DNA from: Halichondria panicea | Lineage: Eukaryota > Porifera > Demospongiae > Suberitida > Halichondriidae | Length of the DNA: 64,000 bases | Reading direction: 5' to 3' | Assembly (NCBI RefSeq): GCF_963675165.1 | Contig: NC_087381.1 | Location: 7,472,419-7,536,418, forward strand | In this document: piece by piece, positions 11,116-22,004 of the stretch | Layout of the letters: each line of letters opens with the position of its first letter | Position numbering within the stretch: the stretch's first letter is position 1 | The notes under the pieces: generated by a model | Told to the model about the DNA's origin: nothing | The model's database searches: none | What the model saw: only the letters and a program-made list of their open reading frames with translations | Made by a program: the position numbers and the translations under genes

Positions 11116-12778
11116 AGGTTATGCAGATCCGCCCACGTCCGGCCAAAAAGGGGTGTGACCACATAACAACTCTTGGAAAAGGGGCGTGGTTACATATATC
11201 CGGCATTTTGAGTGGCAAAAAGTACCTTGATATCTCTTTCCTTGGCAATCTGTTGTAGAAATTACAACAACGGTAACGAATCGTTATGATGAATTAGATG
11301 AAGTTGTATGTGAGCTCCTCCCTGACAAACAAACTGTAGTCTAGGTAACGGCCTTATCAGTCAAGTAGGCTAAAAATCTGTGTCCTTTGATGTAAGCTTT
11401 GATGTCTCTTTGTGCATATGTAGTTATAAAAAAAAAAAAAGAAACCTTTGACTTAGCAGCAGTAGTAGTAGGAAGAGTAGCAGTAGTAGTAGCAGTGCAA
11501 GCAGGACTAGACTAGATTAAAAAGTTGGTGGAAAGAATAACTGACCGTTTGGACGTCACCTGGCTGCCAGACTTTCATCTGGACTCTTCCCCCTGAGTAG
11601 CTGGCCTTTCTCTAAGCCACAAAACTGAGCAAGAAGCTGAAGAAGCAGCTAGACAGAGACATGTACCTAGCCTTGAGAATTGGGAGGCGTGGCTCAACTA
11701 GTTAGCCCGGCCCAGAGGAATTGTTACCGTGGGTACTGAACAACCGTAGAAGTACAGCTACCCCTGGCTTTACTGAATTAACTAGCTGTGTCTGCTGTCT
11801 AGTTGGACCAGATTTAGCTAGATAATGGGGTAGAGAATAGTTGAGCGGTGCTGTGTGTAGCTTGAACTGTACTGGCTGGCAAGAATCTAGTAAGCACCTA
11901 GCCTCGGTCCCAGGCCGATTAGGCGACCTAGCGTTCAATTGGAGACGGATCGGCCTGGGGTTAAGCACCCTATGCACTGATAACTCGTCAGAATGGAGGG
12001 TATGTTCTAGGGATCTGGACAGCTGTACATCCAAAGGAGCCAGGGAGTGCCAATCATCTTCTCCCAGTCTCTGACACGCTAAACAAAAGGAGCTAGAACT
12101 GGGAGTCCCAGCTAGAATTGCTAGCCGGATCTAGACTAATAGAATGACATGGAGGCGTGGTGAGGCCGGATCCACACTAATTGATCGACCTAAAGACGCT
12201 CCTGTTCCAGATTTCACGAATGGCAAGGAAAGGGTTAGAGCTGCTGCACTGTTGGTAAATGCAATCAGACACTCTAAAGGATCAAGACTATCATTGTATT
12301 GCTTTCTTTTATATCTAGAACGCCATAGTTGATGGGTAGCTGCAGTCAAGAGAAAGAATGGGGAGCACAAAAGTTGCAAAACTACCGTTTTGTTATTCAC
12401 TCTATTACAGGCAGAAAGAGTCAAGACCCTCTCTCTCCAGAGATACTGAACATAAACATGATATGGAAACAGAAATCAGTGCAATAGACAAACATTTTCA
12501 TGTGTGTGCAGCTCTATAAATCTACAATTCAGTCAATTGGTTTGCATGGTTTATCCATTGTCTTGTTGTTTATGCTCACATGATAGCACCCTATTCTAGT
12601 TCTTGAAAGTAGTTGGAGACTCTCCCTGCATCACACTCAGCCATAGTAGAGCTGCAAACTTTTGCAATAACATTGTGCTCTGATTGCTAACTCTGCTTTT
12701 TGTCACTCAAAATGGCGGACGTATGTAACCACGCCCCCTAATTAATGAGTTTTAGGAAGTGGGCGGATCTGCATAACC
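11116..12778. mobile_element. 1.66-kb TIR element (AGGTTATGCAGATCCGCCCAC ends)
   Basis: The left end aggttatgcagatccgccca is repeated inverted at the right end (gggcggatctgcataacct). Similarity continues about 100 bp inward (ggggcgtggttacata, ccattttgagtg). The flanks suggest a TAG triplet duplication (caatag / tagcc), which would fit a PIF/Harbinger-type target, but this is weak. Short internal ORFs match nothing I know, so the element is probably non-autonomous. A TAGCCTCGA mini element is nested inside at 11899. Confidence 0.6.
11899..11960. mobile_element. Partial TAGCCTCGA-family mini element
   Basis: It begins tagcctcggtcccaggccg and contains gcgttcaattggagacggat, which is part of the 81-bp TIR of the element at 30655. 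The flanks gtaagcacc and ttaagcacc differ at one position of nine. The right GGCTA terminus is missing. Confidence 0.55.
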
Positions 12779-12825
12779 TTAGCCTCGAGACCAGGCCGAG
12801 TTTTCGCTTTTATAACGGTTAGGCC

Positions 12826-13276
12826 CAGAGGAGGTTGGACGCGCGTCATCTACCGTCAGGTTTTATCACGTGCGCTCATAAGAATCTAATTAAAATGGCC
12901 GATTAGGCACCATTAGGCACCTCGATGCTCCACTGTTTTGTAGGCTGTACAGAGACACTGCAAGTAGCCAGAAGTGGTCTAGGAGCATTCCCACCGCCCT
13001 CTCACCTTCCCTACACTGCTGAAAAGATTCCAAGATGGATCTAGACTAGTATTTAGATTTTTTTGACACTTTTCCAATCTTTGTTTAACAGGATTATGAT
13101 CTATATGAGCAGAGGGGTCAGAGCACCATTAATCTGTTTCTCTTTAGCATTCTCTAGCTCTTACTTGCACTGATAAGATTTTACATTCTCACCTTTGACC
13201 TCAAAGGAATTCTACAAAGGTTTATAATTATCACATGACTAAAGGCGTCATGATGATGCGTGTCCAACCTCCTCTG
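12826..13276. mobile_element. hAT-like non-autonomous element
   Basis: The left end cagaggaggttggacgcgcg and the right end gcgtgtccaacctcctctg are inverted copies. Both sides carry ggttaggcc, an apparent 9-bp target duplication (8 bp is usual for hAT). CAGAGG-type ends suggest a hAT relative. It has interrupted an older TAGCCTCGA-family copy. Confidence 0.6.
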
Positions 13277-13343
13277 GGTTAGGCCTCCTGGTAGTAGCCT
13301 AGCCTCCTTCACAAGGCCTAATTAGCGGCCTGGGATCTAGTAG

Positions 13344-13422
13344 TAGCCTTGATCCCAGGCCGATCCATCTCCAATTGAACGCGAGGAGGTGACCTGGCGT
13401 TCAATTGGAGACGGATCGGCCT
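13344..13422. mobile_element. TAGCCTCGA-family fold-back remnant
   Basis: The segment tagccttgatcccaggccg...ccaattgaacgcgagg is followed by its own inverted copy (gcgttcaattggagacggat, cggcctgg). These are the outer roughly 60 bp of the TIR of the 30655 element in fold-back form. The right terminus is eroded. Confidence 0.55.
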
Positions 13423-13495
13423 GGTAGGCCGGTACTAGCCTCGACTCAAGTCCGCTTTACAGCTTCTAAAGCGGCCTTGAATCGAGGCTAGCCTG

Positions 13496-14498
13496 GTACT
13501 AGTTGTCTGCACATGCGTCAACCAATTAGCCACTTCTGGCTATTAATCGGCCTGGAATCGAGGCTAGCTATTAGTATATTCGCGTTCACTTTTGTGACAT
13601 TTATATTTGTGTACGAACCGTGTACTATCCAGTATCCCGTTTATCATTATTGGAATGGCTGAAGCTTTTATCTTCCCTGGAGCTTATTCTGAAGACAGAA
13701 GAACAAGTGAAGAGGCTATAAAGCTTTGTCAAGCTTATCAAGGTCAGATATTTTTGTGTGGTTCTATCAAGTCATTTTTGTTTGGCAAGATCTAGATCCA
13801 CCATTGACATGATACTTTATATGGTGGATCAAGTGAAGAATGTGAGCTAGAGGACTTGGTGCTGCCATCATCAGCTCGAACAGAGGGATCGCCAATGACA
13901 CTATAACCTGTTTAATACGATAAATTTAATATGTACACGTTATAGAATGTCTACTTCTCTGCACAGGAGCAATGGCTAATATCCAGCTATCCCAACAGTA
14001 CTCCTAGATCCTCTTGGCTATACTAACGGACGAGACTGGACAGTGAGAGGTAAGGGTTTAAAGTCTTCGGTTTTTTTTTATCTTGTCTTACTCACAGGAC
14101 TGGAGTGTATCTATATCTGCTTGTCCGAGTGTTGTTTCTGATAGCTCAGAGGCATCAAGAGAATCTATGTTTCTCAAACAAGATTTACCTGAGTTTATAC
14201 GAATAGGGACCTGGAATCAGAGAGGTCCCAGCAGCCTGCTAAACCTTCTTGAAAAGTAATTTAAGGCATTCAATCATCCTGAAGTTGCCCTGCATGGGTC
14301 ACTATAATTATGCTGCAGCACAACCGGCAACTCTCCTTGTGAAGCAGCTCCCTATGTGCATCTTTTGTATACCCACTCTGTGAATTTTCTATGTATATAT
14401 ATATACAATGATTGGTTAATTAAATATAATATTATTTTATTTGCTGACCACAAAAACACAATGAAAATTTGACGCATGCGCAGACAACTAGTACCAGT
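13496..14498. mobile_element. 1-kb TIR element (GGTACTAGTTGTCTGC ends)
   Basis: The left sequence ggtactagttgtctgcacat is matched inverted at 14473-14498 (atgcgcagacaactagtacc). The interior holds a 62-codon frame (13607-13795) that I do not recognise. A second TAGCCTCGA-like end (ggcctggaatcgaggcta, 13549-13566) is nested inside. No target duplication was resolved. Confidence 0.45.
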
Positions 14499-14674
14499 CC
14501 TAGTTGTTCGCCTAACCGTTATAAAAGCGAAAAATCGGCCTGGGGCCAGTGTGAAGAATTTCAGCGGTGAACTATTTTTGCTAGTGTTATACTAATACTA
14601 GCTAGAGTTCAACGCTGCAAAAAACTCTTGCTTCAAGTTCACCGTATTACTTACTAATATCCCCCCCCCCCCAG

Positions 14675-14819
14675 TGCTTGTGATTGGGTTTACTCAGACA
14701 ATCTATGCATGATGTGACTGAAGACATTGTTGACATTTCTAATATTAATTACAAGTGGCAGTGCTGAGTGGAGTAATAGCTGATGGAGTATCAGTTGCTC
14801 AATTTGTGGAATCAGCAGT
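14675..14819 (+). pseudogene. Orphan Calx-beta exon relic
   Basis: After a poly-C tract and an AG acceptor, tgcttgtgattgggtttact, gatgtgactgaagacatt, gcagtgctgagtggagtaat and agctgatggagtatcagttg match gene C exons 9 and 14 nearly word for word. Indels break the frame after the first ten or so codons, the last third is shortened, and the donor is missing. It lies 22 kb from gene C with no companion exon. It retains the intronic acceptor, so it arose by DNA-level duplication rather than retroposition. Confidence 0.8.
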
Positions 14820-17125
14820 ATTTTGTATTATAGCGCATCATCCGAAAACTAGAAAGGAAATTCTACAGTGGAACCTCCATTAACGACCACCTCCAAAGAG
14901 CAACCACACGCTATATAACGTCCAAAAGCTCAGGTCCGGATTGAAACTACAATGACTTCAATCATAGATCGAAGAGTTAGAGGGATAGGAAACGGTTGGT
15001 ATCTCGAGTAACATCCGCGCTACGCTGCGGTTTAATCGAGGCCATCACAACAATATCTATTTCTACACTCAGTGCATAATAAACTACAAGTATAACTGTG
15101 CTTAGTCCATGCAACTCACTTATATTTCAAGGTCTATACCTATTGTAGTAGTCATAACCAGCACGCTTACACCTAGCCTTGGTCCCAGGCCGATTTTTTT
15201 AATAGAACGAAGTTGAAAAATACGGCCTGGTCGTGGCAGGAACCGGAAACCAAAGCAGAGATTCTTCACACTTTGTTTCCTGTCATATTTCACCGTATAA
15301 GTTTAATACCGTAATTTAGCTCCGTGTATGCTCTTAGGTAACTGATTAAGGAGGGATAGGGATTGGAAACGCAATAGAACCGGTGTCACAGCAGATACAG
15401 TCCGGGCCAAAAATGTGTCCGGCCAGACACTAAACACTAGCGGAAATGGTCCGAACTGATTACTTTTTAGCAGAAACTGTCCGTCTATCAATAGCAGTAA
15501 TTCACTGCCAAACCACCCATTGGCTAACTTCATTTTACAGCAAGGAAGTGAAAAGACAGAGTCAGAGTAAGATATTAAAGTGTAAACAGCAATAGAAGTT
15601 CTCAGTCTGAATAAAATAATATAATAAAAAATCTAGACCTAGCTACAAAATTAATCATGAAGATTACAGATACATGAATACTTAATGACTTGTTATCATC
15701 AGTCTAGTCAGGTGGGAAAACAACGCATCACTCTAGGAACTATGATACAGGTCTTGTGGTATCATGCACTCTTCGCATTTTGCACATTCTATCATCTACA
15801 CTCCCTGCTTCTTTGGTCTTGAGTGGAAGAGCTTCTGCCCATTGGTACATGTAATGATGTACTTATTTCCACGGGGTGTCTCTTTTAGATCTAGTGGGCT
15901 AATCAAATCATTACCAATCCTGTGCCAGACACTGCTGACAGGCACACAGTTTTTGTTAAGAGTGAGATTGGCTCGTTGGCAGCTATCACAAGTGTTGACA
16001 AAGTTGTTTTGATCATTTCATTCTAGTAGTGCCTGCATAATATGCATGCATTTCATTATGAGCTTTTTAATACAACTGAGTGTACAACCTTAATTAAATA
16101 ATGCCTGAGCTTATCTTCTCCCTAGTTTTAAATGCCCAGCTAGCTTGTCTGAATGACAAACAGTTATGATCCTCTTCTTTCTACCCTCATCTCTGATCCA
16201 CTACCTCTCTCTCTCTGCCACCATGAGTACGTGTAGTAAAGAAGGCCATCATAAATTCTGAACTTCTCCTTTAATATGCTTCTCGATCTGGCCCCTTCAC
16301 TTGCATTATGCTATCTACGGTTTGTCCCCCCAGACAATACACGCGGCACCAGACAGGAAATGCGACGCGAACGCTGTCCGGCACGTTTCTGCGCGCGCAA
16401 TTAGTCCCCCGGACCGAATTCTGGCCGGACTTTATTTCCTGTGACACCCGGATAAAACCACCCGTGTTACGGTTGACGTCATGTATATGATCAGGCCTCG
16501 AAACCAGGCCACCAGGCTTGAATCGTGGCTATATCGAAGATGGCTGGCTAGGAGTAGCAAAAGACAGAAGACAGGGCTGATGAGCAGCAAATGTGATCAT
16601 TCCTGCATACATGCTGTAGGGGAGAGCTTGTAGCATCAGCCAGATTGAGCAAAACTCTCCTCTGGATCTCACCTAAGACACTATAGGCTCTATAAAGACA
16701 GAATTATATATTATTATGCCTGTTGGCCATTTGGAAATATCAACTGTTTATTGGCCATTATTATTGTGATATTTATGACATTTTTGTGAAATATAAATGA
16801 AGCTTGTATGGAAAAGTTACAAAAACAACAAAACTACAAAAAAACTGTCTTGTTCTTTCGTGACTTTTTAACTTATATAGGGATCCCATAATCTTTCTGA
16901 AGTTATTTCTTTCTTGTATTTGCCTGATGATGTTGGAATTTGGGTCTTCAAGGCATATCTGCATACACAAACGGTCGACATGTTCAACGTTTACCTACTA
17001 AATTGAGCAAGGTATAACTTCTCACAAGAATGCATTCAGGTCATAGAAATAAGACATTACGATGAACCTATTCCTATGCTTGGCCTATAACTAAAAATTG
17101 TGAAATTATAACCTCTTCACCTCTG
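14820..17125. other. Transposon debris, no gene seen
   Basis: Recognisable pieces are a pogo-like end (tacagtggaacctccattaacg, near 14872), a copy of the GGATTGGAAAC repeat (about 14958-15170, with ctcgagtaacatccgc and gcggtttaatcgaggc) and a partial TAGCCTTGGTCCCAGGCCGA copy at 15173. The remainder contains no supported coding sequence. Confidence 0.45.
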
Positions 17126-17134
17126 CATAGAGGT

Positions 17135-17227
17135 TAGCCTCGAACCAAGCCCAACGTAAAATTGGGCTTGGTTCGAGGCTAACCTCTATGCAGAGGTGAA
17201 GTTTACGTTGGGCTTGGTTCGAGGCTA
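17135..17227. mobile_element. TAGCCTCGA-family mini element, perfect 9-bp TSD
   Basis: It begins tagcctcgaaccaagccc and ends gggcttggttcgaggcta, flanked by catagaggt on both sides (17126-17134 and 17228-17236). An internal partial duplication repeats the right end. No coding capacity. Confidence 0.85.
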
Positions 17228-17524
17228 CATAGAGGTACAAATAAACACATAAATTAATTAGCGTAGTTGATACTTGAAATCAGCAACACCTGTTTTTGTT
17301 TTTCAATCAACACCATTGTGGCTCATTACAATCACTAATGGAATACTTTGAAACACTATATACTTCTTCTAGGTTAAAGATTATTTAAACTCTGGTTCTA
17401 GGGAGAAAAAGCATATAAAAACTCACAAAAGTGTTGTAGGGTCGTCTTGAAACTCAAACTTGGACAAATTCACAACTAATAACTAATGTGGTTCCAAATG
17501 ATGAACACTAGGCTGGGTTGTGCC

Positions 17525-17582
17525 TAGCCTCGATTCCAGGCCGATTAAAATACGTATTTTAATTGGCCTTGAATCGAGGCTA
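17525..17582. mobile_element. 58-bp TAGCCTCGA-family element, perfect 9-bp TSD
   Basis: It is a near-perfect palindrome from tagcctcgattccaggcc to ggccttgaatcgaggcta, flanked on both sides by ggttgtgcc. It consists almost entirely of the two TIRs. Confidence 0.85.
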
Positions 17583-17822
17583 GGTTGTGCCCCAGCCCAA
17601 CTTTAGAAGCTGGAGAAGAGGAGTTTTAGCATGGTTTTAGTTAAGTTGCTGCTGGAGGTTAACGCCCACTGCCTATTGCACTCTGAACCGTAACACGGAT
17701 GGTTTCAAGACAGAGGAGGTCGGACATCACCTGAACTTTCACTAATTATGATCTTTTAATGACATTCCAGGCCAAATTACGTTTCGTTTTTGCTGACTCA
17801 GCAGTAGCATCTACTGTACTCT

Positions 17823-19827
17823 TAGCCTCGAATCCACGCCGATTAAAATACGGCCTGGTGTTCATTGCAGGGGTGTTAGTGCACATGCGCTGCACAATTA
17901 CCCAGAATCTGGGTAATCGTGCACGCCAGTAAAACTTTTAGTAAATGTTACCGTAAACTAGCTGTAATACTTGGAATTTGTTCCGTGTTACTATCAATGG
18001 CGTCGACTGAGTTTTGTGAAGCTGTGGCTTATGCTCTTCGTTGCGTTGGTCTAAAGGATCTCACACTGAAGCCAAAGCAAAAGGAGGCTCTCATCTACCT
18101 GTATGACAATCTCATGATGTCTTTCTTTGGTTCCCCACGGGCTATGGCAAGTCTTTGTGCTTCCAACCTGCTCACTGAAGCGGACAAGCTCTAGCTCTAC
18201 AAGAGTTGAGAGAAGTGTTGTGCTGGTGGTGTCACCACTAGTGTCTCAGGCCTCCGGAAGAGAGGGGCCGTGTCTCTGCTGCTATATTGTCTGGCAACAA
18301 AGGTATTAAAGATGTAGATCTATATTAAAGAATAGGAACTGATGATATTAATGGCCTGAACTTAGTGCATTATTACAGTCAACACTGATCCTTCATTTCA
18401 TAGATGTCGAGAAGGACCTCCTTGCTAGTGTGAGTGACGTGTCCGAGGGTCGGTTCTCTCTCCTCTATAGTGCTCCCGAGGCACTCCTTGGTAGAGAAGC
18501 GTAGAAACAGCTCCTGGTCCAACGTCCCCTCTGTGACTCTGTAGTGGCAGTCGCTGTTGACGAAGCACACTGTGCGTATAAGTGGTAAGCAAGAGTGGTT
18601 ACAGTATTTATTCGATTTGAGGCAACGCTTTTAAATATTACGAATTCCCAGGGGTGGTTACTTTTTGAGGCAGAAACATTATTTTTAAAAGTCCTTGTAG
18701 GGAATCCACTAGCCTCTATTCCAGGCCACTTTAAAATACGAACTACATGTATTACAATAAGTGGCTACATCATTTTAGGACACGACATATAAAACAACTC
18801 AGCTTGAGAAAGTGCTACTTTGATAATGTCCTAAGATGTAGTATGTTGCATATTTGGAGGGTCTCCTTAAAAAATGTACACAAGATACAATATATACATG
18901 ACGATTGTACGTTAAAACATAGTACCTTTACATGTGCTCTACTGTCTACGCAGTTTTGTATAATGATTTTACAAATTCCCCCTCACTCAACCACTATTTG
19001 TCTAGCACTTTGGTATGGCTTTCACTGATCTTTTTGACATGTTTTAATATCGCTTCATAGCTGATTGATGTGGTTTAGCCTGGCCCAAGCCTAAATTAAT
19101 AATAATTGAATAATGACTCTACTTACCATGTGATAAATGTACATAATTATGTGTTTGACTCATGATTATTACCGTACAATTATACCTTGACAGAGTGTTT
19201 GTCAGTAGGAGTGCTGGCACTCGTAGTCTATAGTGTGCACTCAATTCCAGCTATATTTATTAATTAATTATTGTTTTTTTATACAACACTCTGCAGGTAC
19301 AGAGATCTACCATTGGGTTGCTGAGTACTGGCAGTCTCACCAGAAGTTGCTTGAGTATAACGTTGCTCCGATCCCTCAGCGGCACATCTCGTTCACATGG
19401 AGCAGTGACTAACAAAATTAATTAACAGTAATTTTTGAAACTCATCTTACTCTTGTTTTTATTACTCTTGTCCTGGACGGGGAAACAGAGTCGCCTTCCA
19501 GCGGCTCCAACGGTCTAACGCTTAGCTAATGGTGGTCTTGCTACGTGTGTGTGTGTGTGGAGAAACCCCTACCTCATGCACTAGTGTCTTTGGATATCTT
19601 TCTCGGAGCCGAGTATACTCATTGGGGTGCCAGTGACACTTGTGAGAGGCCTGGGTAGCCATCTCTAGCTCTCTGTTGTTTTAATGTATTTTTCCTACAA
19701 AGTGGTATAACGTATTCTCATTCTGTTTATTTTCCGTTTTATTATCAACAATAAATTTCGCGCATGTGCACTAACACTCCTGCAATGAACACCAGGCCGT
19801 ATTTTAATCGGCGTGGATTCAAGGCTA
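17823..19827. mobile_element. 2.0-kb TAGCCTCGA TIR element carrying RecQ helicase sequence
   Basis: The first 68 bp (tagcctcgaatccacgccga...gtgcacatgcgc) are repeated inverted at the right end with two mismatches. The flanks are ctgtactct on both sides (17814-17822 and 19828-19836), a perfect 9-bp target duplication. The interior holds a decayed RecQ-type helicase fragment on the plus strand and nothing recognisable as a transposase. Long TIRs with a 9-bp duplication would fit a Mutator-like superfamily, but that assignment is inference. Confidence 0.85.
17997..18584 (+). pseudogene. Decayed RecQ-type helicase N-terminal fragment (in element 17823-19827)
   Basis: It begins ATG with MASTEFCEAVAYALRC. 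A shifted frame then gives WFPTGYGKSLC (Walker A, motif I), followed by VVLVVSPLVSQ (motif Ia region), LLYSAPEALLG and AVDEAHCVYKW (motif II, intact DEAH), then a gtaagc donor. Frameshifts and stops separate the pieces, so no full protein is made. The order and spacing match the first RecA lobe of RecQ helicases. It parallels the better preserved copy at 30898-31620. Confidence 0.75.
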
Positions 19828-21157
19828 CTGTACTCTCTGCTAGCTCTGCTAGTCTCTATTTTAGCCGCCCTCTAAAAGTTGGGCGGCCTAATCACGAGTC
19901 TATGTTATAGAGGGCGACTAATTCATGAGACAATACTTTTGCACGGTTTCTGTTGCTGAATCTGTTGACAGCTAGTTGTGTGTTTGGTGTCTATGATGTT
20001 GAGCTTAAAGCTTTAGCAATTAATGGAAAATAACCTCCCAGAATGGACAGCCACACCCAGAATTAGCAGAAAATTTTTGCTGAGATAGCATTACTTTGCA
20101 CAATCGTGAAAACCTAACTGTAGCTTGTCCCTACAGCCTTTTCAAAGCTCCAAGATTCATTTGCAGCAAGAAATGAGCATTGGTTAGAAAAGAGTGGTGG
20201 GGCTGCTGCACTGTTTTGCAGTTTTTGTGGGTGGGGTTCTCCACGATGACTATACTGAGCATGCGCAGAAAGCAACTGCAAGTCTCCTGAGTGTTTCCTA
20301 ATTTTTTGTCCCCCAGAAATTTTCTTTGTAGGTTGGCACCTATGTGGATGCCAGTGCTGGAAGGTACGTGTGTTGGACACTCAGCTGTAGAGATAATTTG
20401 AGGTTGAAAATAAATTAATGCATGAACAAAAATATTATGCAAAACATGCAGGCTACTATATTATACGCACACAGCATTTGAGTATAATTATGCGTGATCT
20501 ATTTTTTGTTTTCGCAGCCTCTGATAATTATAGCTAAATGTACCTATTATTCAAATCACTGTCTTACATGTAACGATTAGTACAGAAGCCCATTAGGGCA
20601 ATTCATTTCTTAGTTAGGAAGGTCAGAGGTCACCACTAACTTGGAAGTCCGTAGATGAATAGCGCTATATATAATATACTTAATAAAATGCGTAGTGGAA
20701 ATTTGTACCCATTACTTTATGTAGTGCATGCATGGTGTTACATCTATATACATCAACACTAATTATTGTCGTTCTTTTCCCAATCGCTGTAAATTTGATT
20801 TTATAACTTACGAATCCATTAATTTTAATCAGATTATGAACAGGTACCGTAATGGTATACGGGCACTATAATTAGACATGCAGTATATACAAACAGACAT
20901 GCCATAATTATCGTGAACTATACTAATCAGAGTGGTAGTGTATATGATGTAATTGTCTTATATTATTAATATAATAACTGTGGTTCTATAAGTTGATGGC
21001 TTTACTCGAGCCGTCTTGTCTATGTGCTAATCAATCGCCCGAGTGTTAAAGCAAGTGTTGTTGAACATAGCATTATTATAGCATGCAAGTTAAGTACCTA
21101 AGAAGTTACTACACAAATTTAAATCAATTTTACACTCAATATACAAAACACACTTAC
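19828..21157. other. Gene-free interval between transposon and gene B tail
   Basis: No coding sequence is supported. An acceptor-like ctctacag followed by a minus-strand frame ECPTHVPSSTGI (near 20385) resembles the start of a CCP exon but breaks off at once. Confidence 0.35.
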
Positions 21158-21737
21158 CCACACAACGCGGTTCTGGATCACTCCAAATTGGACAGTCACT
21201 TCCCGCTGGATTTTGTATGCATCTCCTATTCAAAATACCATCAACTGGAACCAAATTTCCCCTGCACAGATATATTGCAACCGAGCCTAAACTTCTCACG
21301 CCAGTATATCTAATGTCTCCTCTCAGCCCTCTATCCCGTAAAGCAAGATCATTCTCAGTCTCCATTTTCGTTGAGATCTGGACATAATTCTGAATACAGA
21401 AAGAGATTTTACATATACAAATAGGTTTGATAATTATCTGTATAACAATAAGCAACAATACTAAATAAGCACTGACTTACTTAAACATGATCGAGTTCCA
21501 ACACTCCATTCAGCACCCGTTAAAATGCCTGAAGTAATTATTCTACGACAAAATTCGTCATTGTCATTAGTTAAGGCAAAGCCTGGGTTACAGGTACATA
21601 GAAAGCTTGGGTACCAACAATAAATCCACCATTCAAGGCATTGGGATTGTTGGGGTCAGCAGGCTGTAGTACAGCAGTGTCCTCGAAACTTATAGCCCCA
21701 TCTGTGATACTTAATTCGCCGGGGTCGCAAAGTAGAA
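21158..21737 (-). pseudogene. Decayed CCP exons downstream of gene B (A-type tail)
   Basis: Two CCP-like exons with intact splice borders, 21481-21737 and 21158-21389, both frameshifted. The first reads LLCDPGELSITDGAISFED and then, after two extra bases, CNPGFALTNDNDEFC...WSVGTRSC. The second opens LCPDLNENGD, hits a stop, and resumes in another frame as RGDIRYTG...CPIWSDPEPRC. They correspond in order to gene A exons 3 and 4 (compare PDWDLPIPEC). Their lengths (257 and 232 bp) are not multiples of three, unlike all healthy exons here. They look like former 3' exons of gene B or of an A-like gene. Confidence 0.7.
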
Positions 21738-21765
21738 CTGCATATTTATAATTGCACGATAGTAT

Positions 21766-22004
21766 TCATTTATATAAGTATAATGTTCGCCTGCACGCTG
21801 GCTCCTCTCCTGACCATACCAGCTCACCAGCAATTAATTTACAAAGTCTAGTATCTCTTCCGATAGTCCCTATGCTTTCTCCTTCACAAGGAGAATATTG
21901 GGCAGGGGTTGAATCGAAACGCATATTAATGCCCATGGAATAGGTAATGGTCACACCGAATTGTAGGAAACTTGACACTAACAAGGGGCACATTGGTGCA
22001 GGAC
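21766..22004 (-). other. Gene B exon 26: terminal CCP, read-through to stop
   Basis: It encodes MCPLLVSSFLQFG...GELVWSGEEPACRR and then LYLYK and TGA. It keeps a Trp at the CCP position like gene A exon 2, which it resembles. Where a GTAAG donor would be expected (after the codon following the last Cys) the sequence is gaacatt, so splicing to the decayed exons downstream is probably lost. Confidence 0.65.

Noticed and set aside
13607-13795. 62-codon frame MCTNRVLSS...
   Set aside because: It lies inside a TIR element, has no recognisable domain and no splicing or promoter signal.
20300-20390. Possible further CCP exon of the gene B tail (ECPTHVPSSTGI)
   Set aside because: Only the first few residues look like CCP; no later cysteine pattern follows and no donor is seen.
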